A stretch of 64,000 bases of DNA from CAVVFX01 sp963747535 (GTDB lineage Bacteria > Acidobacteriota > Terriglobia > Bryobacterales > Bryobacteraceae): the NCBI GenBank assembly GCA_963747535.1, contig CAVVFX010000025.1, positions 310,001-374,000 on the forward strand, written 5' to 3'. Made by a program: the position numbers and the translations under genes. Each line of letters opens with the position of its first letter. Position 1 is the first letter of the stretch. Under the pieces are notes generated by a model. The model was given only the letters and a program-made list of their open reading frames with translations. It had not been told where the DNA came from and ran no database searches. Shown here in pieces: positions 7,804 through 14,620 of the stretch.

Positions 7804-8550
7804 ATGACACCCATTCAGAAGAGAGAGGTTGTTAAGTTCACGCCTGATGTGCCGGTCGAGGTCGCGCTGAAATTCGCGATGCCCGGCAAGATCATTTCCA
7901 CCCCGTCAGGCGAGCGAGTGCTGTACACGCTGGCCGATGACCGGGTGATGTTCATGGACCTTGGTGTAGCCCGGAAGATCGAAGATCTCGGCGTCAACGT
8001 GCGCGAGAAGTTCTTCGTCTGCAGGCCTGCGGCTGGCAAGAAGAACGCCCAATGGACCGTGTGGCGCTCACCCGAGGTGGAGAAGGCTCGCGCAGAAGTC
8101 GAAGCAACTCCGCAGCCGAAGGCTCCAGTGGAAGAGGAAACGCCGCTTGAACAGAAGCTGCGGGAATCGATTGAACTGGTCAAACAAGGAAAGTTGGGGG
8201 AACTCGGAAATGGAACCTTTGCGGTGCCGTCCGGAGCGAGTGCTGTAACACCCGCCCCGGTGCAAGCCGATGCCTCATCAAATGGACACCATGCTGCGAA
8301 CAATGGCAATGGTAACACCAACGGCAAGAATGGGAATGGCAACGGAGCTCCCAAGCACCCGGAGCCTTCTGTGCCGCCTGGGTGGGCGCAATCGCTTCTC
8401 GGACAAGCGAACGCACTGGTAGACGTTTATGCCGCGGCTCTGTGCAGCGCCAGCACGAAGCACGGCAACCAAGTGAAGCCGGAGGACGTGCGGACCTTGC
8501 TGGTGACCGCGTTTATCCAGTGCTCGAAAGGCGGGTCCTATGTCGGTTAG
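7804..8550 (+). CDS. Hypothetical island protein with Asn/Gly linker
   Basis: 248 residues. Residues 1-100 form a compact domain (VVKFTPDVPVEVALKF, ERVLYTLADDRVMFMDL) that resembles small single-stranded-DNA-interacting or phage recombination-associated proteins in layout, though no family can be named. Residues ~145-190 are a low-complexity linker rich in Asn, Gly and Lys. A conserved-looking C-terminal helix region follows (WAQSLLGQANALVDVYAAAL, VRTLLVTAFIQC). It sits between the 7433 gene and the HNH gene, overlapping the latter by 11 bp. Confidence 0.65.
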   Translation: MTPIQKREVVKFTPDVPVEVALKFAMPGKIISTPSGERVLYTLADDRVMFMDLGVARKIEDLGVNVREKFFVCRPAAGKKNAQWTVWRSPEVEKARAEVEATPQPKAPVEEETPLEQKLRESIELVKQGKLGELGNGTFAVPSGASAVTPAPVQADASSNGHHAANNGNGNTNGKNGNGNGAPKHPEPSVPPGWAQSLLGQANALVDVYAAALCSASTKHGNQVKPEDVRTLLVTAFIQCSKGGSYVG

Positions 8551-8908
8551 CCTGGGGGCACTGGTGTGGTTGGTCCTGGGAAGAAATGTAGAGCCGCAGC
8601 CGCGGCGCGTGGAACGTCGCGGCCCATCCCGGGACCCATTATATCGCGCTTGGATCCGCACGCTGCCCTGCGCCTCTTGTGGCTCGCATTGCCTGATTGA
8701 AGCGGCCCATACCGCGTCCGATGGAGGGATGTCGCAGAAGGCTTCCGACTATTCCTGCGTCCCGCTTTGCAGAAATTGCCATACCGGTGGGAGCAACGCT
8801 TACCATCGAATTGGGAAGCTGGAATTCGAACGGATCTACTGCATTGACTTCGTGGACTTGGTGAGAGCGCTGAACATCGCCTGGACCGTGATGAAGTCTC
8901 ACTTGTAG
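8540..8908 (+). CDS. HNH/DUF968-like zinc-binding protein, intact copy
   Basis: 122 residues. The core has a Cys-x2-Cys (LPCASC), a His in EAAHT, a second Cys-x2-Cys-His (PLCRNCH) and a downstream AYHRIGK. This pattern fits DUF968-type HNH-fold proteins encoded by many phages. Those proteins are presumed nucleases, but the catalytic His/Asn assignments here are not certain. It overlaps the preceding gene's end by 11 bp (translational coupling). Two further copies, both frameshifted, lie at 9588-9868 and 10541-10779, each followed by the same GC-rich hairpin. Confidence 0.75.
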   Translation: MSVSLGALVWLVLGRNVEPQPRRVERRGPSRDPLYRAWIRTLPCASCGSHCLIEAAHTASDGGMSQKASDYSCVPLCRNCHTGGSNAYHRIGKLEFERIYCIDFVDLVRALNIAWTVMKSHL

Positions 8909-8920
8909 AGGACGCAAACG

Positions 8921-8954
8921 ACGGCGGCGCCGGAACCCTCTCCGGCGCCGCCGT
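8921..8954 (+). terminator. 14-bp GC hairpin after intact HNH gene
   Basis: A perfect 14-bp stem (8921-8934 pairing with 8941-8954) with a 6-base loop. No T-run follows, so it may act as a weak terminator, an mRNA stabiliser or a mobile-element end. Related hairpins follow both HNH relics. Confidence 0.6.
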
Positions 8955-9006
8955 TCAAGATCGAACTGGATGGCTGCGGCTGGCCATGCTAAACTCACGA
9001 CAAGGC

Positions 9007-9234
9007 ATGATGAAGCAAGTCAAGATCATCATCGAAAAGCGCGCGGACGGTTATGTGGCTTACCCTCTTGGCGTAAAGGGAGTGGTGGTAGGAGAAGGCA
9101 GCAGCTACGAGGAAGCGCTTGCCGATGTCAAATCAGCCATCCGGTTTCACATCGAGACGTTTGGAGCTGAGGTCTTGCCTGATGACTCGCCGCTGCTGGA
9201 GGCGTTCGTCGCGGAAGCAACCTTCCCAGCCTGA
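9007..9234 (+). CDS. hicB: HicB-like antitoxin (copy 1)
   Basis: 75 residues from the ATG at 9007 (MMKQVKIIIEKRADGYVAYP); an upstream ATG at 8986 lacks a ribosome site. The partial RNase-H-like fold of HicB is indicated by VKIIIEKRADGYVAYPLG, then GEGSSYEEALADVKSAI and HIETFG. No C-terminal HTH or ribbon-helix-helix domain is present, so DNA-binding autoregulation may rely on another protein. The hicA start codon overlaps its stop (TGATG), which indicates coupled translation of the toxin-antitoxin pair. Confidence 0.85.
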   Translation: MMKQVKIIIEKRADGYVAYPLGVKGVVVGEGSSYEEALADVKSAIRFHIETFGAEVLPDDSPLLEAFVAEATFPA

Positions 9235-9473
9235 TGGCCAAGTTCCCTGTCGATGCCCCTAAGTCAAGAGTGATTGCCGCGTTCCGCGCCCTCGGGTTCG
9301 AGTTGGTGCGCGAGGCCGAGCACATTGCCATGCGGCGTCCGAACCGGGCAGGAGGTTCTGACTGTCTGACCATGCCGAACCACTCGACCATCAAGGCGTC
9401 CACTTTGAGAACTATCCTGACGCAGGCGGGTATTGCGCGGGATGATTTCTTGCGCGCCTACGAGGAATCCTGA
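9234..9473 (+). CDS. hicA: HicA-like mRNA interferase toxin (copy 1)
   Basis: 79 residues with the dsRBD-like HicA fold: VIAAFRALGFELVREAEHIA followed by MRRP and the TMPNHSTIKASTLRTILTQAGI block. The catalytic His of the family is usually in a GSHxxM context; here the equivalent is EAEHIAMRRP, so the His is kept (in EHIAM). It would cleave mRNA when not bound by HicB. The pair 9007-9473 appears complete, unlike the second hicBA pair downstream. Confidence 0.85.
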   Translation: MAKFPVDAPKSRVIAAFRALGFELVREAEHIAMRRPNRAGGSDCLTMPNHSTIKASTLRTILTQAGIARDDFLRAYEES

Positions 9474-9587
9474 CATTCGCAGGCGCATCATTTCAGACAA
9501 GCGGAGGTTTCGGCAGGCGACTACGCGGGCGGCGAATTCGGGAACGTCGGCCATCTCTGCGGACCTAGAACGGGTCTGGCCTCCCAT

Positions 9588-9868
9588 TTCCGGGACTCGC
9601 GGTACCGCACGTGGATCCGGACGTTGCCCTGCGCCACTTGTGGCTCGCGTTGGCAGATTGAAGCCGCGCATACCGGTTCCGATGGGGGATGTCGCATAAG
9701 GCTTCGGACTATTCCTGCGTCCCGCTCTGCAAGAATTGCCATACCGCCGGGAGAATAGCCTACCATCGAATCGGGAAGGAAGAGTTCGAGCGGAAATACG
9801 GCATTGATATCGCGAGATTGGTAAGAGAGCTGAACATCGCATGGAACGTCAACGAGTCTCGCTCGTGA
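9588..9868 (+). pseudogene. HNH/DUF968 gene, broken copy 2
   Basis: It aligns throughout with the intact copy at 8540-8908: YRTWIRTLPCATC, then IEAAHTGSDGG, and after a one-base deletion in a G-run at about 9683-9688, SHKASDYSCVPLCKNCHTAG, AYHRIGKEEFERKYGID and VRELNIAW to a TGA at 9866-9868. All Cys/His residues survive but in two frames, and no start codon is evident. It is followed by a GC hairpin, as copy 1 is. Confidence 0.85.
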
Positions 9869-9880
9869 GGACGCGCAAAC

Positions 9881-9914
9881 CACGGCGGCGCCGGAACGTT
9901 CGCCGGCGTCAGCA
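9881..9914 (+). terminator. GC hairpin after HNH copy 2
   Basis: An imperfect stem (GGCGGCGCCGG against CCGGCGTCAGC) around a short AACGTTCG loop, followed by ATTTTCG. Same position relative to the HNH copy as the 8921-8954 hairpin. Confidence 0.5.
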
Positions 9915-10028
9915 TTTTCGTGGGATGGCGAAGAAAAATGCGGCGCTGTTTGAATCCTGCGAAGGTGCGGTAGGAAGGAGCGCTCTGTTCCGGACCGGGA
10001 TGTGACACACTGAGAGCAGGCGAGACCG

Positions 10029-10274
10029 ATGAAGACCTACAATTTCAGGATCGTGGTAGAGCCGGACGGCGAGCGCTGGCACGCATACTGCCCGGCGCTA
10101 GTGCGACAGGGCGGCGCCACCTGGGGCCACACCCAACAGGAAGCTGTCAAGAATACCCAGGAAGTGGTCCAGATGGTTGTGGAGAGCCTGATGGAGCATG
10201 GCGAGGCGCTGCCGACCGAACCCGCCGATCAAGTGCAGGTGTCCGGCGAGCCTCAAGTGGCAGTAGTTGTCTGA
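10029..10274 (+). CDS. hicB: HicB-like antitoxin (copy 2), toxin partner broken
   Basis: 81 residues: YNFRIVVEPDGERWHAYCPA then GGATWGHTQQEAVKNTQEVV and a short acidic tail. This is the usual stand-alone partial RNase-H fold of the HicB family. It is not close to copy 1 in sequence and appears to belong to a different HicAB subgroup (the copy-1 antitoxin lacks the WHAYCPAL motif). The toxin gene 3 bases downstream has an in-frame stop, so this antitoxin has no functional cognate in the window. Confidence 0.85.
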   Translation: MKTYNFRIVVEPDGERWHAYCPALVRQGGATWGHTQQEAVKNTQEVVQMVVESLMEHGEALPTEPADQVQVSGEPQVAVVV

Positions 10275-10277
10275 GCC

Positions 10278-10529
10278 ATGGCGATCAATTACTCGAACTT
10301 GCGCAGCCTGACGGCTCGTGAGTTGATCTCGGCGCTAGCCCGAGACGGTTTTGTTCTGGACCGCCAGGCGGGCGCGCATCAACTCTAAATCCATCCTGAC
10401 GGGCGGCGGGTCACGGTCTCATTTCACCGGCCCGGCGAGACATTCGAAATCAAGACATTGCGAACGATGATTGATCTCCAGGCGCATTGGACGGATGAGG
10501 ATCTCAAGAGGCTGAAGTTGATTAGATAG
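10278..10529 (+). pseudogene. hicA: HicA toxin gene with internal stop (copy 2)
   Basis: The frame reads MAINYSNLRSLTARELISAL, RDGFVLDRQAGAHQL, then TAA at 10386-10388, and continues in the same frame with HPDGRRVTVSFHRPGETFEI and KTLRTMIDLQAHW to TAG at 10527-10529. HicA proteins normally have HQ-x-Y/F-x-HPDGRRV here, so the stop most simply arose from a Tyr codon (TAC to TAA). Nothing else is damaged, so a single nonsense change separates this from a full-length toxin. Confidence 0.85.
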
Positions 10530-10540
10530 GATCCGGGAGC

Positions 10541-10779
10541 TGGGGCGGAATCCGGACGCTGCGCTGCGCCACTTGCCGCTCGCGTTGGCAGATTGAAGCG
10601 GCCCATACCGCGTCTGATGGAGGGATATGGCAGAAGGCTTCGGACTATTCCTGCGTACCGCTCTGCAAGACTTGCCATACCGGTGGGAGGGACGCCTACC
10701 ATCGAATCGGAAAGCAGGCGTTCGAATGGGACATGGCATTGATTTCGTCGACTTGGTAAGGGCGCTGAACATCGCCTGA
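10541..10779 (+). pseudogene. HNH/DUF968 gene, broken copy 3
   Basis: It retains IRTLRCATCRSRWQIEAAHT, SDYSCVPLCKTCHTGGRDAY and HRIGKQAFEW, then shifts frame before GIDFVDLVRALNIA and ends in TGA (10777-10779) where the intact copy has a Trp codon. The N-terminal start region is missing. It is followed by a third GC hairpin, but no hicBA pair follows before epsI. Confidence 0.8.
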
Positions 10780-10815
10780 ACCGTAAAGATAGTCTCACTT
10801 GTAAAGGACGCAACT

Positions 10816-10848
10816 CCGCCGGCGCCGGAACATTCTCCGGCGCTGGCA
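10816..10848 (+). terminator. GC hairpin after HNH copy 3
   Basis: GCCGGCGCCGG pairs with CCGGCGCTGGC (one mismatch) around AACATTCT. It is the third copy of the hairpin found after each HNH gene. Confidence 0.5.
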
Positions 10849-11017
10849 TTTCACATCCACACTGCGAGAGGCCTGTTAGCGGAAAGTGACCTTGAGTCGG
10901 CTGTTAACCCTTACTTTGCCAAGTCTTACGAGGCCTCAGCTCTACTGCTTTAGGAAGGGTTTGGGCTCTCGAAGCCCTTTCAACCGATTTCTGCCGGAGT
11001 AATCGTGGCAGTGGATC

Positions 11018-11644
11018 TCAACGCGCAAAGCACCGCTGAACTTGTGGAATGACCTCGGAAACGAATTCCAGACCATGTCGAACGGCTTCAGGTTTGTCAA
11101 CGACAGTGACTCTTACGAGAGAGCCGGACGTGCGACCGTCGAACAACGCATCGCGCACCAGCAGCAGTTTGCCCAGGTATTCGCTCGCAATAATGCGCTC
11201 GCGTGACTGATACCAGTACAGCACCACGGCCTTCTCGGAAATGTGCTTTACGGAATACTGGTTGATCGTCACCTTTTGTCCGTGCACGGGCACTTGGACA
11301 GAGTCAATCTTCCAGATCTCCCAGCCATTTGCTGGAAGACAATGCTTCGGCGAGTGCAAACTCTCTCCGGACCGTTGCTGGTCGTAGTACGCGATAAAAA
11401 GCCCCAACGTCTCACCGGCCTTTGAATAAGTCCGCGAAAGATAGCTGGTGGGCTTCAATTCTGCAAGAACGAGGGACTCTAACGGCGGGTTGTCAATCCC
11501 CACCCATCCGGCCACGCCGCTGCTAATCGTCGTGAGAGGCGCGGATAGGGAATCCGGACGCCGTCCTTCACTATATCTGGCAGCCACGATTGTTGAGCTC
11601 AAGAGAAGAATCGTAATCACGACTCTCCACGGGATCGATTTCAT
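11018..11644 (-). CDS. epsI: EpsI-family exosortase-associated protein
   Basis: 208 residues. The N-terminus has one membrane segment (VVITILLLSSTIVAA), and the rest is the periplasmic EpsI/DUF3485 domain, with GWVGIDNPPL, LFIAYYDQQRSGESLHSPK and HCLPANGWEI as the typical blocks. EpsI proteins are encoded next to, or fused to, exosortases and are needed for exopolysaccharide production in several systems; the exact biochemical role is not settled. A GAGAGG ribosome site precedes the ATG. The ATG overlaps the stop of a deleted exosortase gene (11641-11709). This is the only intact epsI in the window, with the intact exosortase 7 kb away in the same orientation. Confidence 0.93.
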   Translation of the reverse strand: MKSIPWRVVITILLLSSTIVAARYSEGRRPDSLSAPLTTISSGVAGWVGIDNPPLESLVLAELKPTSYLSRTYSKAGETLGLFIAYYDQQRSGESLHSPKHCLPANGWEIWKIDSVQVPVHGQKVTINQYSVKHISEKAVVLYWYQSRERIIASEYLGKLLLVRDALFDGRTSGSLVRVTVVDKPEAVRHGLEFVSEVIPQVQRCFAR

Positions 11645-11709
11645 GGTTTGGCCTCTCTATTATCCGTCATGACGTGCAGTAACCGGGCCGCATCCTTAAG
11701 TCTGGCCAT
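11641..11709 (-). pseudogene. xrt: Exosortase gene reduced to its first and last codons
   Basis: Reading from ATG at 11709: MARLKDAARLLHVMTDNREA then KP and a TGA that overlaps the epsI ATG. The first two residues (MA) match the start of the intact exosortase, and LKDAARLLHVMTDNREAKP matches its C-terminal end (GTAKFLHLVMDRKAVTP), including the ATGA junction with epsI. The ~270 residues between, with all catalytic residues, are gone. The frame is preserved, so a 22-residue peptide could still be made and could couple epsI translation. Confidence 0.7.
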
Positions 11710-11725
11710 TAGAACTTGACTCCGA

Positions 11726-11743
11726 AAGCACGTAGCGTGCCAA
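11726..11743 (-). promoter_or_regulatory. Sigma-54-like promoter of epsI locus
   Basis: Minus strand reads TGGCACGCTACGTGCT with GG at 11741-11740 and GC at 11729-11728, a single mismatch to TGGCAC-N5-TTGCW. It is the best match in the window. Transcription would start about 72 bases before the epsI ATG. Confidence 0.7.
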
Positions 11744-11871
11744 TCGTCCGACGGCTGGTTAACTTGCCGGGGTGGACGAATAAGGGAAACCTCCGGTCCA
11801 GGTTTGGAGAATATGCCAAATCTTCTCTTTACTCCCAACAATTAGTATCGATGGCCGATCTCCCGGCCAAA

Positions 11872-12163
11872 AGCGGTATCGTTTCGCCTGGAGCCTTACC
11901 GCGGAGCTGCCGCATTCGCTGCTCGCCATGGAAAACCGGCAGACCGCTTGCTAAGTGAGTCGCAAGTGTTGGAAGCGGCACGGTACGGATACTTGCGGAG
12001 TGCCATCAAAGAAGAAGAGCGGTATCGTTTCGCCTGGAGCCTTACCGCGGAGCTGCCGCATTCGCTGCTCGCCATGGAAAACCGGCAGACCGCTTGCTAA
12101 GTGAGTCGCAAGTGGCGGAAGCGGCACGGTACGGATACTTGCGGAGTGCCATCAAAGAAGAAG
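11872..12163. repeat. 146-bp tandem duplication upstream of femAB
   Basis: Copy 1 (11872-12017) and copy 2 (12018-12163) are adjacent and differ at only about two bases (GTGTTGG against GTGGCGG). Because 146 is not a multiple of three, any coding frame crossing the join is broken. One copy contains a short open segment (SESQVLEAARYGYLRSAIKE, ERYRFAWSLTAELPHSLL) that looks protein-like but matches nothing recognised. The rest of 11845-12327 shows no gene. Confidence 0.9.
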
Positions 12164-12327
12164 ACCCCCAAAGTGCGTCCAATTCTTTGGGAGTTTACCC
12201 CATCCTTTCGAATTCTGGAGGGGAAGGATGATGCACTCCTACCAGAGAAGCGATTGGATACAAGAGATACACACGCAATCCAGATACCAGGATTCTCCCG
12301 GCGTGCTCGACGACGCCGCGCTTTGTT

Positions 12328-12344
12328 TGGTCTCCGAAGTGCAG
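12328..12344 (+). promoter_or_regulatory. Possible sigma-54-like promoter of femAB
   Basis: TGGTCTCCGAAGTGCA with GG at 12329-12330 and GC at 12341-12342. It has four mismatches to the full consensus but keeps GG-N10-GC, and a start near 12354 would give a 46-base leader to the TTG at 12400. This is the weakest of the set. Confidence 0.4.
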
Positions 12345-12399
12345 TGTTTTCAGCCGCATGCTTTCTTCGGAAGTGGCGCCTCAGGAAAGGGATTCTCAG

Positions 12400-13467
12400 T
12401 TGGGCTTTGGGTCAGCACCCAGTGCAGTAGCAGATCGCTTCACTATTCGCCGCCACGAGGTAGGCGATGATCGGGGCTGGGATGAATTCGTCGATCAACA
12501 CGCGCATGCGAGCCCCTTTCATTTGATGGCCTGGAGAAAAACAATTGAAGAGGCGTTCGGCTACCAGGCAATCTATCTGCTGGCGGAACAAGGCGGGCAG
12601 ATCTGCGGCATCCTACCGCTATTTTTGATCCGGAACTTCATTGTGAAGAAGGCGCTCATCTCGACGCCATTTGCAGTTTATGGTGGGATCCTGGCCAAAT
12701 CCGACGAAATCCTGCGGGGACTTTACGACCATGCAGTCAAGTTGGGCGATGAGTTGGGCGTGGACTATATCGAATTCCGCAACGCCAATCCGAAGCAGTG
12801 CGTGGCCGGTTCCAATGTGGGCCGCTATGTGGCCTTTAGCCAGGCGCTGGTTTCCAGAGAGGCGGATCTCCTTGAGTCGCTACCAAAGAAGACCCGCAAC
12901 CTGGTGCGAAAAGCGCTCAAACAGCCCTTTGAGATGCATTGCGGTATTCGGGATGTCAAGGTCCTCGACCGGATTCATGCGCGGAACATGCGTCGCCTCG
13001 GCACACCAAATTTCCCGCCTCGATATTTCGAGCGGCTGCTGGCCAACTTCGGCGAAATGGCGGATATTCGCGAAGTTCGACTGAATGGACAGGTAATGGC
13101 TGTCAGCCTGAATCTTTACTTTCGAGGTGACATGCACACCTACCACGCGGCCGCCGACACCAGATATAACTCGCTAGGCCCCAACACGTTTATGTACTTC
13201 GACCACTTACGCTGGGCAGGGCAAAACGGATATACCAGCTTCGATTTTGGACGATGTAAGCGTGGCACCGGAGTGTTCGAGTTCAAGAAGCACTGGAATA
13301 CCACTATGCGGGAGTTACCTTATGAGATCGTGCTGGTGAAACGTAAAAGCCTGCCTAATTTTAGCCCGGCAAATCCACGGTTCCAACTGGCGATCCGAAT
13401 CTGGCAGAGGCTTCCTCTATTTGTTACGCGAGCGGTCAGCCGGTTCGTCTTCCCGCTGTTTCCGTAA
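12400..13467 (+). CDS. FemAB-like protein, exosortase/PEP-CTERM associated
   Basis: 355 residues from TTG at 12400, chosen because AGGAAAGGGA ends 7 bases before it; an in-frame ATG at 12358 has no ribosome site and would add 14 residues. Two GNAT-like halves are visible: HASPFHLMAWRKTIEEAFGY near the start and the C-terminal AAADTRYNSLGPNTFMYFDH, then FDFGRCKRGTGVFEFKKHW. The latter block is diagnostic for the PEP-CTERM-associated FemAB family, and CelD/FemAB-fold proteins transfer amino-acyl or acyl groups; here a sugar or peptide component of the exopolysaccharide is the likely acceptor (inference). It starts a plus-strand run with two glycosyltransferases. Confidence 0.9.
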   Translation: MGFGSAPSAVADRFTIRRHEVGDDRGWDEFVDQHAHASPFHLMAWRKTIEEAFGYQAIYLLAEQGGQICGILPLFLIRNFIVKKALISTPFAVYGGILAKSDEILRGLYDHAVKLGDELGVDYIEFRNANPKQCVAGSNVGRYVAFSQALVSREADLLESLPKKTRNLVRKALKQPFEMHCGIRDVKVLDRIHARNMRRLGTPNFPPRYFERLLANFGEMADIREVRLNGQVMAVSLNLYFRGDMHTYHAAADTRYNSLGPNTFMYFDHLRWAGQNGYTSFDFGRCKRGTGVFEFKKHWNTTMRELPYEIVLVKRKSLPNFSPANPRFQLAIRIWQRLPLFVTRAVSRFVFPLFP

Positions 13468-13475
13468 CCTGACCT

Positions 13476-14615
13476 ATGTGGGAACTCGTGTTACTTCTCT
13501 TCGTGCTCCTCTTTTTCTACCCATATCTCATTTATCCTGGGTTGCTGTACGTTATGGCGCAATTCCTGCAAAGGAAGTACGAGCCCGGCGGCGAATGTGA
13601 TTCCTACCCCCCTGCGGCGATGGTCATCTGCGCCTTGAACGAAGAGAGAGTCATCGGTCAGAAAGTTGAGAACTGTCTGGCCCTGCAATATCCAGGAAGG
13701 AAATTGCGGATCATCGTCGTTTCCGATGGATCGTCCGACCGCACCGCCGAAGTCGTGCGGCTATATGCGGCTTCCGGAATCGAGCTGATTGAACAAAAGA
13801 AACGCCGCGGCAAAATCGCCAATCTGAACGAAGTCCTGCCCCAGTTGCAAGAAGAAATCGTGGTTCTGTCTGACGCGAATGTTATGTATCAACCTGACGC
13901 CGTGATGAGGCTGGCCGCTCGCTTTCAAGATCCGTCGGTGGGGTGCGTCTCCGGGAAAGTCGTCCTCACGGAAAACACGCCTGATCTCGATGGCCCAACG
14001 GGGCAATACTATTCGCTGGAGTGGTTTCTTCAGGAGCGGTCTTCGTGGATTTATTCCATGGTCGGCGCCGACGGGGCGATGTACGCGCTTCGCCGGGGTT
14101 TGTTCCGCCCGTGTCCTGGCGACACCATCATCGAGGACTTCGTTATTCCAATGGGCATCATCCGACAGCAGCAAAGAGTCGTCTACGAGCCTGCAGCAGT
14201 GGGGTGGGAAAAAGGGCCCGCTACGATGCGGGAAGAGTTCCGCCGGAAGGTGAGAATCGCCGCCGGAGTCGCACAGGGTCTGATTCGTGGAAATGCCTGG
14301 CCCCCGCTGGATGCGCCCCTTCGGTTCTGGCTGATTTTCGTTTCGCACAAGCTGCTTCGCTGGATTTCGCCTCTTGTAGGGCTGGCAATCCTGTGCTGCG
14401 CCTGCTTGACGATGCATCAGCCCGGAGCGCAGATCGTGCTGGCAGCGATTGGAGTCCTGGTCTGCCTCGCGCTGGTTCAGTTACTGACCAGGTGGGGAAA
14501 TCCCCTGGTGAGTGCGCCCTTTTACTTCTTGTTCGGGCAGGTGGCGTTGGGGTGGGGATTGGTGAAAGGGTTCATGGGGCAACAGACTGTCCTATGGGCC
14601 AAGGAAAACCGTTGA
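13476..14615 (+). CDS. Membrane glycosyltransferase, family 2
   Basis: 379 residues. One N-terminal membrane segment (residues ~3-30) is followed by a GT-A domain with ICALNEERVI at ~51, VVSDGSSDRTAEV at ~81 and the DxN metal site in VLSDANVMY at ~130. An acidic EDFVIPMGI acceptor/catalytic block and RRKVRIAAG come next, then three or four C-terminal membrane segments. The layout is that of processive or polyprenyl-linked inner-membrane GT2 enzymes in exopolysaccharide clusters. It lies 8 bp after femAB. Donor and acceptor sugars cannot be deduced. Confidence 0.9.
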   Translation: MWELVLLLFVLLFFYPYLIYPGLLYVMAQFLQRKYEPGGECDSYPPAAMVICALNEERVIGQKVENCLALQYPGRKLRIIVVSDGSSDRTAEVVRLYAASGIELIEQKKRRGKIANLNEVLPQLQEEIVVLSDANVMYQPDAVMRLAARFQDPSVGCVSGKVVLTENTPDLDGPTGQYYSLEWFLQERSSWIYSMVGADGAMYALRRGLFRPCPGDTIIEDFVIPMGIIRQQQRVVYEPAAVGWEKGPATMREEFRRKVRIAAGVAQGLIRGNAWPPLDAPLRFWLIFVSHKLLRWISPLVGLAILCCACLTMHQPGAQIVLAAIGVLVCLALVQLLTRWGNPLVSAPFYFLFGQVALGWGLVKGFMGQQTVLWAKENR

Positions 14616-14620
14616 TCCTC

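Noticed and set aside
8921..8954. tRNA or structured ncRNA at the GC hairpin
   Set aside because: Only a simple stem-loop; no cloverleaf and no anticodon arm. No tRNA or rRNA gene was recognised in the window.
12358..12399. ATG start for the FemAB-like gene at 12358
   Set aside because: No ribosome site and only 4 bases after the predicted transcript start; the TTG at 12400 has a strong site.
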